DNA of 64,000 bases from Balneola sp. (GTDB lineage: Bacteria > Bacteroidota > Rhodothermia > Balneolales > Balneolaceae). How positions within the stretch are numbered: the first letter of the stretch is position 1; every line of letters begins with the position of its first letter. Location of the stretch: positions 310,001 to 374,000 of the forward strand of contig RHLJ01000004.1 in NCBI GenBank assembly GCA_003712055.1, written 5' to 3'. The notes under the pieces were generated by a model, which was given only the letters and a program-made list of their open reading frames with translations, searched no databases and was not told where the DNA came from. Made by a program: the position numbers and the translations under genes. This document shows positions 19,175-27,798 of this stretch, one piece after another.

Positions 19175-20609
19175 ACTGCTCAAAATCCAAAGGTGGTGGT
19201 CCAGCTGGGATCATTCCTTCATATACATAGTCCCCTTTTCGTTCTAAAAACTCGGAACGGATATCATCTCTTAGTTCTGGATTTTCATAGAGATCAACCA
19301 TGGTCATTGCTAATGCTTTGGAAGCATAAACCAGTCCTTTATGCCCAATCGACATTCCTCCGGTAGCTACTACTGCCCATGAATGCCAGGGTGTTCCGGA
19401 TGGGGCTGTAGTTCCTCTTAACCGAATAGTAGGCGTAATAAAGCTTACATCACCAACATCGGTTGACCCCCCTGTAGGATGTTCGGCCGTCTCCTTCATT
19501 GGATCGATCTTCATATCAATTCCTACCTCAGGTTTATCGGTAGCTCGCTGAATAGCTTTAGCAAACTCAATCTCTTCATCGGTGTATTCTATGGTTCCAA
19601 GTGTTTCCAGGTTTGCCTGTAGTACTGCACCTCCGGTTCTGTTAGGAAGTACTTCATGTATTCCTGAGATGAGCGAAACTTCATGTTCTACGTTAGCCAT
19701 AATTGCAGCCCCATTTGCCATCTCTACAACACGATCATACACCAGCCTCATTCCATCGCGTTTGGTATCACGAACCCTGACCCAAATTTTGGAATAATCT
19801 GGTACTACGTTTACCACTTTTCCAGCATCCTGTATATGGTAATGAATACGAACAGTTGGTTTAATATGCTCACGATACATATTAATTCCATCGGTATACA
19901 ACTCCAGTGCATCCCCGGCGCTACGCCCATTCCAGGGGTCGCTTGAGGCGTGGGCAGCCTGTCCATGAAACTCGACTAAAAAATCGACCAGAGCCAGACT
20001 GCTTTGCACATCTGCCTCGGTTCTGTTACTGGGGTGCCAATCCATCATTACATCCACATCATCAAAAAGACCAGCACGGATCATCCAAAGCTTTCCAAAA
20101 AACTTCTCTTCTGCTGGTGTGCCGTAGAAACGAATAGTACCCTCCAGTTCTCCGCTTTCAATTAGATTTTTGATAGCGATAGCCGCTCCAAGTGATGCAG
20201 CTCCAAAAATATTGTGCCCACATCCATGCCCTGGGGCATTTTCAATCATCGGAGATTTATAGGGAACAGCTTCTTGTGAAAGCCCCGGAAGGGCATCAAA
20301 CTCACCCATAATTCCGATAACAGGTTCGCCACTCCCAAATTCAGCGGTAAAAGCGGTAGGAATTTCACCTACTCCTCGTGTTACTCTAAACCCGTGCTTC
20401 TCTGCAAAATTAGAAAGAGTTGCTGACGACTGGTCTTCTTTAAAAGCTATTTCTGCATGCCCCCAAATTTCATCGCTTAATTGAATTAAGTCTTGAGACA
20501 TTTCTTCAATAGAAGCGATCGCCTGGTTTTTATTGTTATTGTCAGTGGTTTGCTGAGCAAGTATTTCTGTCGAGAAAAGGAATAGAATAAGGAATGAAAT
20601 GATTCGCAT
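19173..20609 (-). CDS. Secreted M20 family amidohydrolase (AbgB-like)
   Basis: A 478-residue exported metallohydrolase. Residues 1-19 form a signal peptide ending LAQQ. The M20D metal sites are visible: GEFDALPG (Asp ligand), NAPGHGCGHNIFGAASLGAA (His ligands), TPAEEKFFGK (catalytic Glu-Glu) and MMDWHPSN. The overall pattern matches the p-aminobenzoyl-glutamate hydrolase subunit B group, which cleaves amide bonds of aminoacyl conjugates. Export suggests a role on extracellular peptides or conjugates; the substrate is unknown. It shares a terminator with the peptide transporter. Confidence 0.9.
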   Translation of the reverse strand: MRIISFLILFLFSTEILAQQTTDNNNKNQAIASIEEMSQDLIQLSDEIWGHAEIAFKEDQSSATLSNFAEKHGFRVTRGVGEIPTAFTAEFGSGEPVIGIMGEFDALPGLSQEAVPYKSPMIENAPGHGCGHNIFGAASLGAAIAIKNLIESGELEGTIRFYGTPAEEKFFGKLWMIRAGLFDDVDVMMDWHPSNRTEADVQSSLALVDFLVEFHGQAAHASSDPWNGRSAGDALELYTDGINMYREHIKPTVRIHYHIQDAGKVVNVVPDYSKIWVRVRDTKRDGMRLVYDRVVEMANGAAIMANVEHEVSLISGIHEVLPNRTGGAVLQANLETLGTIEYTDEEIEFAKAIQRATDKPEVGIDMKIDPMKETAEHPTGGSTDVGDVSFITPTIRLRGTTAPSGTPWHSWAVVATGGMSIGHKGLVYASKALAMTMVDLYENPELRDDIRSEFLERKGDYVYEGMIPAGPPPLDFEQ

Positions 20610-20683
20610 AAAAAGAGCTTAGTTAGTTTTGAAAGCAGTGAACAAATAACTGTGAAAGGCAGAGAAAATCAACATTCCATAAA

Positions 20684-20718
20684 TCAAAAAAAGCCCCATG
20701 CTTTAGCAATGGAGCTTT
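20684..20718 (-). terminator. Intrinsic terminator of the outer-membrane protein gene
   Basis: Stem AAAGCCCCAT / ATGGAGCTTT with one mismatch and a 9-base loop, followed by a T-run on the minus strand, 24 bases past the stop at 20742. Confidence 0.75.
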
Positions 20719-20741
20719 GATCATCTGGGAATACCGGGATA

Positions 20742-21440
20742 TTAGAAAGCCTTGGCAATTCCAAAGTTCAAGTAAGTAGTACCCTCTATATCCATAATTC
20801 CTACATCTAATTGAAAGGACCTGTCAAGTTTATGAGCAATTCCTATTTCGAGTTTGTCAGTATCAGCATCACTATCATCGTACCATAGTACGGCATAGCC
20901 AAAGTAAAGCGCTGTAGTATTTGTTAAGTCAATAAAAGGGGTAACATTAAAATTGAAGGAGCCATCATCTATATCATTAAAAAACTCTCCATAGCCAAGA
21001 TTTGCATTAAGCATAAACTTAGGGGAAAAATTAAAATCAGCCAGGATACCAATTCGAGTGGAAAAGTCTTCTTCAAGGTCATCTTGATTGATAAAAGGTA
21101 AAACAGTTCGAACAAGTCCTGTGAGAATAATTTTACCATCGTTATGGAATTGATACTTAAATAAAGCAGCCTGAGAAGTCAGATCCGATTCATCATTAGC
21201 AAAAACAACAGAACCTGCATCGAACTGTAATTCAGCGTTTTTGCCTACACCAAATCTTAGGTGTAGTTGTCCAATATCACTTATATCATCATTTAAACTA
21301 CCGCCAGCTTCTAATACAAATCCACTGGTTGTTCTGGCGCTATATCCGTCTCCGGGTCGATCAGAATATAAAGTTTGAGCGTTTGTATGTATGATTGTCC
21401 CGAATAGGAAAATCATTGAGAGAGAAAAGAAACGTTTCAT
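20742..21440 (-). CDS. Putative outer-membrane transporter-type beta-barrel protein
   Basis: From ATG 21440 it is 232 residues with a signal peptide (MKRFFSLSMIFLFG ... NAQ). The frame stays open to an ATG at 21497 that would put 19 hydrophobic residues before it; the internal start gives a normal signal and is preferred. The mature part is all-beta with alternating residues (ELQFDAGSVVF, GKIILTGLVRTVL, TALYFGYAVLWY) and ends with a terminal aromatic (AKAF), typical of a small outer-membrane barrel. It resembles the Phenol_MetA_deg/putative transporter family. The role is unknown. A palindrome sits at 21505-21521. Confidence 0.75.
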   Translation of the reverse strand: MKRFFSLSMIFLFGTIIHTNAQTLYSDRPGDGYSARTTSGFVLEAGGSLNDDISDIGQLHLRFGVGKNAELQFDAGSVVFANDESDLTSQAALFKYQFHNDGKIILTGLVRTVLPFINQDDLEEDFSTRIGILADFNFSPKFMLNANLGYGEFFNDIDDGSFNFNVTPFIDLTNTTALYFGYAVLWYDDSDADTDKLEIGIAHKLDRSFQLDVGIMDIEGTTYLNFGIAKAF

Positions 21441-21504
21441 AATTCTAAATAGGGTTAATGTTATTAAGCTGAGTATAATTAATTTGACCAGTTTCAATAA
21501 TCAT

Positions 21505-21521
21505 GTAGACTATTAGTCTAC
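21505..21521. promoter_or_regulatory. Perfect inverted repeat GTAGACT-ATT-AGTCTAC, candidate operator
   Basis: A 7-bp perfect inverted repeat with a 3-base centre lies 65 bases upstream of the preferred start of the outer-membrane gene. The compact symmetry is operator-like and no T-run follows. The other bases in the gap 21441-21780, about 340 in all, hold the terminator of the ankyrin gene and an AT-rich stretch without a convincing ORF. Confidence 0.45.
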
Positions 21522-21723
21522 TACATTTTTACAATAGAGATAAATTCAAAAAAGATAGTTCCGCCTGCGTTCCTGAAGCAGGAGCTAGAAAAAATGCTTC
21601 TTATATCACAGAAAGCATTTTATGAATCCAAATCGGATTTAATTTTCACGGCCAGGATATTCACTTTAAATAGTCTCAGTTGTGATGTTGACCATAAGTT
21701 CACTGCTTTCTAGAGAATCGAGC

Positions 21724-21759
21724 ATAAAAAAGGCCTCTTAGTATCAGTAAGAAGCCTTT
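21724..21759 (-). terminator. Intrinsic terminator of the ankyrin gene
   Basis: Stem AAAGGCCTCTTA (21729-21740) / TAAGAAGCCTTT (21748-21759) with one wobble and a 7-base loop, and a T-run on the minus strand. Confidence 0.8.
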
Positions 21760-21780
21760 CATTGCTCTATCTATACATTC

Positions 21781-22428
21781 TTAAAACGAAGTGTTCCGAT
21801 TTTCGATTAATTCGGCAATTTCAGTATGCCCGGCTTCAATAGCCCAGCTTAAAGCACTTTCTCCGGATTCGTTAATGCGATCAGCTGTATTATTACTGAG
21901 CAATAAGGTGACAACATCTTTATGTCCTTTTGAAGCAGCTAACATTAGAGGGGTCACTCCATTATTCGCCGCCTTATTTATATCTGCATTGTAAACGATC
22001 AGATAAACAAGAGACTGATAATTACCTTTCGAAGCAGCGATATGGACTGGGGTAAAGCCGTCCTTGCGGATATAATTCGGATCTGCTCCGGATGCCAGTA
22101 ATGCCTCAACAGCCTGATGGTTATCATAAATGGTAGCTATGGCAAGAGGAGTATTTCCTGAACGGTTGGATGTGTTCATAAACGCACCTAATTTGGAAAG
22201 TAAGCTAACTGAAGAAGCATTGTTCTTCATGGCAGCAAGGTAAAGGGGAGTATTCCCATGCTGATCCATAATATTTGGATTTACTCCTCCTGAAATCAGT
22301 GAAGAAATGGATTTAGTATCTCCGTTATTTGCAGCAACAAAAAGGTTGTATTCCTTATCATCCTGGCCGTACGCGTTAATTGCAAAAAGGGCTAGCAGTA
22401 GTAGCACAAAAAAAGACTTAGTTTTCAT
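21781..22428 (-). CDS. Secreted ankyrin-repeat protein
   Basis: A 215-residue protein with an N-terminal signal peptide (FFVLLLLALFAINAYGQ) and five to six ankyrin repeats of about 33 residues. Each repeat has the G-x-T-P-L-x-x-A-A core: HGNTPLYLAAMKNN, SGNTPLAIATIYDN, DGFTPVHIAASKGN, NGVTPLMLAASKGH, SGESALSWAIEAGH. Ankyrins bind protein partners; the export signal puts this one in the periplasm or outside. The partner is unknown. The ORF is monocistronic and is followed by a terminator. Confidence 0.9.
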   Translation of the reverse strand: MKTKSFFVLLLLALFAINAYGQDDKEYNLFVAANNGDTKSISSLISGGVNPNIMDQHGNTPLYLAAMKNNASSVSLLSKLGAFMNTSNRSGNTPLAIATIYDNHQAVEALLASGADPNYIRKDGFTPVHIAASKGNYQSLVYLIVYNADINKAANNGVTPLMLAASKGHKDVVTLLLSNNTADRINESGESALSWAIEAGHTEIAELIENRNTSF

Positions 22429-22614
22429 GGCATTTATATTTGTTCATGTTGATCAAGCGTAAACCCTTTCTGAACATCAAAGGAACGCCTAACAATAGTA
22501 CGATTGCCAAATACGATCAGTTTAACGACTTACCACATCTTGAAAGCGGTTCATCACAAAAAAACTCTAATGTCTGTAAAGCGAAGTAAAACGGGGATCT
22601 TTGTATCTTAAGCT

Positions 22615-23991
22615 ATGCACAGCGAAATACATGAAGCACACCCAATAACTGCAATAGCCACACCGATAGGTGAAGGGGGGATAGCGGTTATTCGGATTTC
22701 GGGGAAAGATTCTATTGCAATAGTTGACAAGGCTTTCATAGGCAAAAACCTTTCTGAACAGGTATCACATACGGTTCATTTTGGCAAAATAATAGATGAA
22801 AAAGGGTTACCTGTTGATGAGGTCCTGGTAACTGTATTTCACTCACCTACCTCATATACAGGTGAAGAAACGGTAGAAATATCCTGCCATGGCGGGGTGC
22901 TTATTACTCAAAAGGTTTTAGAAACCATTCTAGCATTGGGCGTTAAAGCAGCGGAAGCCGGGGAGTTTACCCAACGTGCTTTTTTAAACGGGAAACTTGA
23001 ATTAGATCAAGCAGAGGCAGTAGCAGATTTAATTCATGCTAAAAGTCTTAAAGCAATAGATGCAGCAAACCAACAACTAGAAGGAAAGCTTGGGGAGCAT
23101 GTGAAACAGTTTCGCCAGCAAATTATTGATGCGACTGCAATGATTGAGCTTGAGCTCGATTTTATTGAAGAAGACGTTGAGTTTGCCAATAAGGAACAAC
23201 TCAGAAATTTACTTGAAGCAGTAGATAAAGAGTTAGGGAATCTGTTGAATACATATGAAGCTGGTCGCCTTATTAAAGATGGAATAAAGGTAGTATTTAT
23301 AGGGCGCCCTAATGCCGGGAAGTCTACACTGCTAAATACATTAATTGGTAGTGAACGGGCAATTGTAACTGATATAGCCGGAACTACCCGAGACACCATA
23401 GATGCTGACTGGAATTTTGACGGACTCTTATTCAAGCTAATTGATACTGCGGGCCTAAGGGAAACAGAGGACATAGTAGAAGCGGAGGGAGTAAAACGAT
23501 CACAGAATGCTTTTGAAGCTGCTGATCTGGCTATTTATCTAAAAGAGCTTAACACTCCGTTTGATGAGGTGGAAAGAAGGGAAATCGCCGCACTTCAGCA
23601 AAAAGCAGGAGAAACACCATTTATACTACTTGGTACAAAAGCGGATATCGAAATTGAGAGGGAAAGCAGGATTGTTTTTGATTTAAAAATTTCAGCAGCC
23701 AATGGAGATGGAATTGATCGACTAAAAAAGCTGCTCAAGAACCGAGCGCTTGAAAACAAGCACTATGATGCAAGCAGTATACTGGTTACCTCAACTCGTC
23801 ATCGAGACGGTCTTCAAAAAGCGAAAGACCATGTTCAAGCCGCTTTAATAGGGTTGAATCAGAATCTCACTGGTGACTTTTTATCGATCGACTTAAGAGC
23901 AGCCCTTAACGAATTGGGAACAATTACCGGGGAGATTACAAACGAGCATATTCTGGACTCTATCTTTTCTCGCTTTTGTATAGGCAAATAA
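22615..23991 (+). CDS. mnmE: tRNA modification GTPase MnmE
   Basis: With MnmG, MnmE installs the carboxymethylaminomethyl group on U34 of certain tRNAs. The 458 residues show the N-terminal tetrahydrofolate-binding domain (TAIATPIGEGGIAVIRISG), a helical domain, and a G domain near residues 220-380: GRPNAGKSTLLN, DIAGTTRD, DTAGLRE and GTKAD. The last five residues FCIGK contain the essential C-terminal Cys. The length is normal. It is monocistronic here, with a weak terminator downstream. Confidence 0.97.
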   Translation: MHSEIHEAHPITAIATPIGEGGIAVIRISGKDSIAIVDKAFIGKNLSEQVSHTVHFGKIIDEKGLPVDEVLVTVFHSPTSYTGEETVEISCHGGVLITQKVLETILALGVKAAEAGEFTQRAFLNGKLELDQAEAVADLIHAKSLKAIDAANQQLEGKLGEHVKQFRQQIIDATAMIELELDFIEEDVEFANKEQLRNLLEAVDKELGNLLNTYEAGRLIKDGIKVVFIGRPNAGKSTLLNTLIGSERAIVTDIAGTTRDTIDADWNFDGLLFKLIDTAGLRETEDIVEAEGVKRSQNAFEAADLAIYLKELNTPFDEVERREIAALQQKAGETPFILLGTKADIEIERESRIVFDLKISAANGDGIDRLKKLLKNRALENKHYDASSILVTSTRHRDGLQKAKDHVQAALIGLNQNLTGDFLSIDLRAALNELGTITGEITNEHILDSIFSRFCIGK

Positions 23992-24076
23992 TGATACCAA
24001 TTCGATGGAGTAGAAAAAAATGAGAGAATACATTGAAGTAGAAACGAAAAAGGAAAATTTATCCTTTTAAAAGTAC

Positions 24077-24106
24077 TGTTTGTTTAAGAGAGCAAACACT
24101 TTTTTA
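24077..24106 (+). terminator. Weak terminator candidate after mnmE
   Basis: A 6-bp stem (TGTTTG / CAAACA) with a 10-base loop followed by CTTTTTT. It is short, so confidence is limited. Confidence 0.45.
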
Positions 24107-24188
24107 CTTTTTCGTTAACACCTATTAACAATGTTTTGTTATTTTAATAGTCTTCATAAAACTCTAAAGAGAGTAATTAAAATAAGCT

Positions 24189-24839
24189 ATGAGAAAAAAT
24201 TATTTATCCCTGAGTCTTGGTGTATTAGTATTTGCAATCGCTTGTGCACCTACTAAGACAATTTATCTTGATGAAAATTATGAAAAGAACTCCATTACGA
24301 GTTCTTTTGCAGTTGTACCAATTCAAAAAGAATGGGTTCCGGATGCAGTTATTACTCCGCTTACCGGAACAACTAAAGAATATTTATATCTTGCGCTGGA
24401 ATCAGGCTTTAGTAAAAGCACTTTAAGTCCGGTAGAAATATTTAATGAAGATGTAGAATTTCCGGTTACTGCATTCGAAAGAAAGATGCTAGATGCTGAA
24501 AATCTGTCTATTGAAATCACACTTCCTCCTGATAGTTTGTTAAACTCTTTTCCTGAGCGATATGTGTACTTTTTGGAAGGTTACGGATTTAGAGTAGCTG
24601 AACAACAAACAACAGGATCAAGCTACGCTGGTAATGAAGCGTCTTCTTACCGGGTGTTAATGTTCCAAACAGAGTTTTATTTATATGATAAAACTACGAA
24701 AGAGATTATTTCCTGGGGTTTAGTTGGGGATCAGGCGCCGATAGCAAGTGATCCGGAATACAACCACTACTTAGATATTATGACAAGGGTTAGTCATAAA
24801 ATTGTAAAGGAGAGCCCATTCAGAGTAGTTAGTCCGTAA
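24189..24839 (+). CDS. Lipoprotein of unknown function
   Basis: A 216-residue protein whose N-terminus (KNYLSLSLGVLVFAIAC) is a lipoprotein signal with cysteine 19 as the acylation site. No domain is recognised. The body is alpha/beta with repeated aromatic residues (NSFPERYVYFLEGYGFRV, FYLYDKTTKEIISWGLVG). It could be a small membrane-associated secretory or assembly lipoprotein, but nothing in the sequence defines a role. A terminator separates it from the MG2/plug pair. Confidence 0.8.
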   Translation: MRKNYLSLSLGVLVFAIACAPTKTIYLDENYEKNSITSSFAVVPIQKEWVPDAVITPLTGTTKEYLYLALESGFSKSTLSPVEIFNEDVEFPVTAFERKMLDAENLSIEITLPPDSLLNSFPERYVYFLEGYGFRVAEQQTTGSSYAGNEASSYRVLMFQTEFYLYDKTTKEIISWGLVGDQAPIASDPEYNHYLDIMTRVSHKIVKESPFRVVSP

Positions 24840-24896
24840 GTATCAGTTAAATATTTATTTTTTTGCAACAATAACATTTATCTGTTTTTGTTGTCT

Positions 24897-24926
24897 AAAG
24901 GCTAGAATCATTCTAGCCTTTTTTTT
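24897..24926 (+). terminator. Intrinsic terminator
   Basis: Perfect 11-bp stem AAAGGCTAGAA / TTCTAGCCTTT with a 3-base loop, followed by a run of T. It sits 16 bases before the first MG2/plug gene and directly before the identity block. Confidence 0.9.
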
Positions 24927-24927
24927 A

Positions 24928-26293
24928 TAACTCACTCTATCATGAAAAAACTCTGCTTTCTAATTCTTCTGGGCAGTACGTTCATTTACCAGAACGCTAA
25001 TTCACAGGTAAGTCAGGATCAATTAAAATTTATTTCGAAGTTTAAAGCTCTTGAGAAGGAGCTGCCAAGAGAAAGAATCTATCTTCATACCGATAGGGAT
25101 AGTTATTATCTGGGTGATAGAATCTGGTTTTCTGCTTATGTACAGCTTGGGAGCTTCAACATGCCCTCCGATTTAAGCAAAGTGTTATATGTAGAGCTGT
25201 ATGAGCCTGAAGGCAAATTGCTAGAACGTGTAACCGTTGAAATAGAGCAAGGAAGAGCAAGTGGAAATATAAGTTTTACAGAAAAATCAGATAAACCAGG
25301 TATCTACAAAATTAAGGCTTATACGGCTTGGGCTCTTAATTTTGGGCCTTCATATGTATTCCAAAAAAATATTGAGGTTAGAACCGGAGAGGAAAGTAAA
25401 CTTACTGCCAAAGAACAAGATTTTGATGTACAATTCATGCCCGAGGGCGGAATATTAGTCGCTGGATTACCTACACGGTTAGCATTCAAATCAATTGGTA
25501 CCGATGGATTGGGTAAAGATATACATGGAGTGGTTTACCGGGAAGGCGCTCAGGATTCTATTCCATTTTCTACTGCACATCTTGGAATGGGTGTATTAGA
25601 ATTTACTCCCCAGCAGAATGGAGAGTATTATGCTGAGGTAAACGGCAAGACCTTTCCCTTACCTGAGGTTGTTACTGAAGGAACTCTTTTATCTGTAAAT
25701 GACGATCAAGATCAATTTAGTGTCAATGTTCTTTCTAACAGTACAGATGTAGCAGGTACTCCTCTTTTATTTGCTCACGTAAGAGGGGAAGTATTTTCTG
25801 CGGAACTGGTGAATATGCAAAATGGAAAGGGACAGGTATTTATTTCAAAAGCTCAGTTACCTACAGGCGTTGTGCACTTTACCTTACTGAATCAAAGCGG
25901 GCTTCCTGTAGCTGAAAGATTAGCCTTTAATAAGAATGAGGTAGATGAGTTGGAAGTCTCATTAAGCTTATCAGATGAAGAAGTGGGGTTACGTGACCGT
26001 ATAGATCTTGGAATTAGAGTAGCTAGTGAGACTGTAGGAGAGTTTGCTTCCAGTGCGAGTATATCGATTTATGATGATTCCATTGATCCATTTAATAGTA
26101 ACAGACCTTCAATAGTTAGTCGCCTTTACCTCGAAAGTGAACTTGAAGGGCATATTGAACATCCTGGCTTTTATTTTAGCGATCATTCACAGGCTGACGA
26201 ATATCTGGACATTTTGATGATGACACAAGGTTGGCGTGCCTATGATATGTCTAGTGTATTAGAGTGGGAGAACATAGAGTTGTATTCCTTTGC
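24928..26293 (+). repeat. Direct repeat of about 1,366 bp, copy A (copy B at 27785-29150)
   Basis: The DNA from TAACTCACTCTATC before the start codon through TATTCCTTTGC appears identical in both copies, at a constant offset of 2,857 bases. The match begins 14 bases before the ATG and ends abruptly inside the coding region at codon ~451, after which the genes differ clearly. Both edges are sharp. By eye no mismatch was seen inside the block; a base-by-base alignment was not run. Confidence 0.9.
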
Positions 26294-27404
26294 CGAGCAA
26301 GGCTTCAGGGTTTCTGGAAGAATAACGGGAGGGTTACTTCGAAGAGGTCAGGGTGAAGCACCCGTAATGTTCACAATGGGTACTGAAGAAAAACAGGTTC
26401 AAGTTGTTACTACCGATGAAGAAGGAAATTTCTTTATCGATGGATTAAAAGTGTATGGCAGTGAAATGGTAGAGATAAAAGCTAATGACAAAAAGGGTAG
26501 TGATAATATTACGATAAGAATGGACGATCAATTTTCACATTTACCCACTGAGAAAGAAGAAACATCTCAGGTTATTGGGGCTTTGCTTGAGCAGGAAATT
26601 ACAGAAGAAAATCAGTATGAATCTCCATTAGAGGATGAAGTTTTTGAAAGAGCAGTTGAAGCAAGTACTGAAGCGGAACAATTTATCGAAGTGATGATGC
26701 AGGGAGAGCTTGATGAAATAACTGTGACATCAGAAAGAATAGGCTTTAATGAAGAGGAAATTAACGAAGACTATACCGAAAGGATGCTAAAACAATCGGA
26801 AGCCAGAGGGAGTTATTTCGATCTGGATGAAAAAGAATGGATGAGAAGCGCTACAATGCCAACTATTATTACTCAATTGCCTGGTGTTACGTTCGTATTG
26901 CCTGATATTTTGTCCATAAATACAGGTACAAGAAGTTTTAGTACTCCGGTAGAGCCTATTTTTCTGATAAATGGAGTATTTACCGATCTCGACGCAGTGC
27001 TGTCTCTCGATCCCGATGATGTACAAACCATCGGAGTTATGCGCAGTTCTGTTGACCTGGCTATTTTTGGAGCACAGGGTGCAGGTGGAGCAATTATTAT
27101 TACACTCAGAAATGGTGCCAGGTTCGAACCTGCAAAAGGATTTATTCAGACCAACCTAGTTGGGTTTCAATTGCCAGTCCAGTTTTATTCTCCCAGATAT
27201 GGGGTGAATGTACCAAGTGATTATCCCACCAATGATGCCAGGCTAACGCTACATTGGGAGCCTGAATTTGAGGTTTCATCATCAGGAAGCTCATTGAGTT
27301 TCTGGGCTAATGATGTGCCGTCTACTTATCGAATCATAGTAGAAGGCGTAACAGAAACAGGTACTCCTTTTTATCAGACTAGAACAGTTACTATTTCCGA
27401 ATAA
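24942..27404 (+). CDS. MG2-domain and TonB-plug-domain secreted protein, copy A
   Basis: An 820-residue exported protein: signal peptide (LCFLILLGSTFIYQNANSQ), then a macroglobulin MG2-like domain (ERIYLHTDRDSYYLGDRIWFSAYV) near residues 35-140, more beta-sandwich domains, a carboxypeptidase-regulatory-like segment around 455-520, and a TonB receptor plug-like domain near 600-720 (PIFLINGVFTDL ... VQTIGVMRSSVDLAIFGAQGAGGAIIITLRNG). No beta-barrel follows. Such barrel-less plug proteins are common in Bacteroidota and their function is not known. The first ~455 codons are the same as in copy B (27799-30285). Confidence 0.85.
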   Translation: MKKLCFLILLGSTFIYQNANSQVSQDQLKFISKFKALEKELPRERIYLHTDRDSYYLGDRIWFSAYVQLGSFNMPSDLSKVLYVELYEPEGKLLERVTVEIEQGRASGNISFTEKSDKPGIYKIKAYTAWALNFGPSYVFQKNIEVRTGEESKLTAKEQDFDVQFMPEGGILVAGLPTRLAFKSIGTDGLGKDIHGVVYREGAQDSIPFSTAHLGMGVLEFTPQQNGEYYAEVNGKTFPLPEVVTEGTLLSVNDDQDQFSVNVLSNSTDVAGTPLLFAHVRGEVFSAELVNMQNGKGQVFISKAQLPTGVVHFTLLNQSGLPVAERLAFNKNEVDELEVSLSLSDEEVGLRDRIDLGIRVASETVGEFASSASISIYDDSIDPFNSNRPSIVSRLYLESELEGHIEHPGFYFSDHSQADEYLDILMMTQGWRAYDMSSVLEWENIELYSFAEQGFRVSGRITGGLLRRGQGEAPVMFTMGTEEKQVQVVTTDEEGNFFIDGLKVYGSEMVEIKANDKKGSDNITIRMDDQFSHLPTEKEETSQVIGALLEQEITEENQYESPLEDEVFERAVEASTEAEQFIEVMMQGELDEITVTSERIGFNEEEINEDYTERMLKQSEARGSYFDLDEKEWMRSATMPTIITQLPGVTFVLPDILSINTGTRSFSTPVEPIFLINGVFTDLDAVLSLDPDDVQTIGVMRSSVDLAIFGAQGAGGAIIITLRNGARFEPAKGFIQTNLVGFQLPVQFYSPRYGVNVPSDYPTNDARLTLHWEPEFEVSSSGSSLSFWANDVPSTYRIIVEGVTETGTPFYQTRTVTISE

Positions 27405-27505
27405 GTACTAGTTGAAGTCTCGGCTGCTTTGGTAATTTTTGCGAGCCCTATTCCAAATAAAAAGCTTGCTATGAACAATAGTATCCTGGCTAAGAGTCTC
27501 TTCAT
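27374..27505 (-). CDS. Possible 43-residue signal-peptide-like small ORF (doubtful)
   Basis: An ATG-started frame on the minus strand encodes 43 residues with a basic start and a hydrophobic stretch (KRLLARILLFIASFLFGIG) before a Thr/Ser-rich end. It overlaps the 3' end of copy A by 31 bases. It might be a small membrane or exported peptide, or the remnant of a signal peptide from a lost gene. There is no supporting neighbour and no obvious ribosome site. Confidence 0.2.
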   Translation of the reverse strand: MKRLLARILLFIASFLFGIGLAKITKAAETSTSTYSEIVTVLV

Positions 27506-27798
27506 GATGTAAGGATTTAGTTGTTTAGTTACCAGGATTAGTACAACTAAAGCATCAATTATTACAGGTAAATAAAAAATGTAATGGCTTCAATTAAGGG
27601 TACAAATGAGTTATTTCTTCTCGTAAGTACCCACTCTTTATTAATTCTTTAATAATCTTGTTTCTAGAGTATTAGAACCTGGCTTCCAAGGTTATTAGAA
27701 GTGTAATCATAAGAGCATATTTTGCTAGCATTAATATGCGATTGTTGAAAAAATTAACACGATATATTTAACTCTTTATGTAACTAACTCACTCTATC
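27405..27798. other. 394-base spacer between the paralogues
   Basis: The spacer holds only the doubtful minus-strand small ORF at its start and AT-rich sequence without a recognisable terminator after copy A. The last 14 bases before the ATG belong to the direct repeat. No promoter motif could be assigned with confidence. Confidence 0.5.

Noticed and set aside
19582-20137. Several plus-strand frames inside the M20 gene
   Set aside because: They are antisense shadows of a complete, motif-bearing M20 gene and have Ser/Pro-rich random composition.
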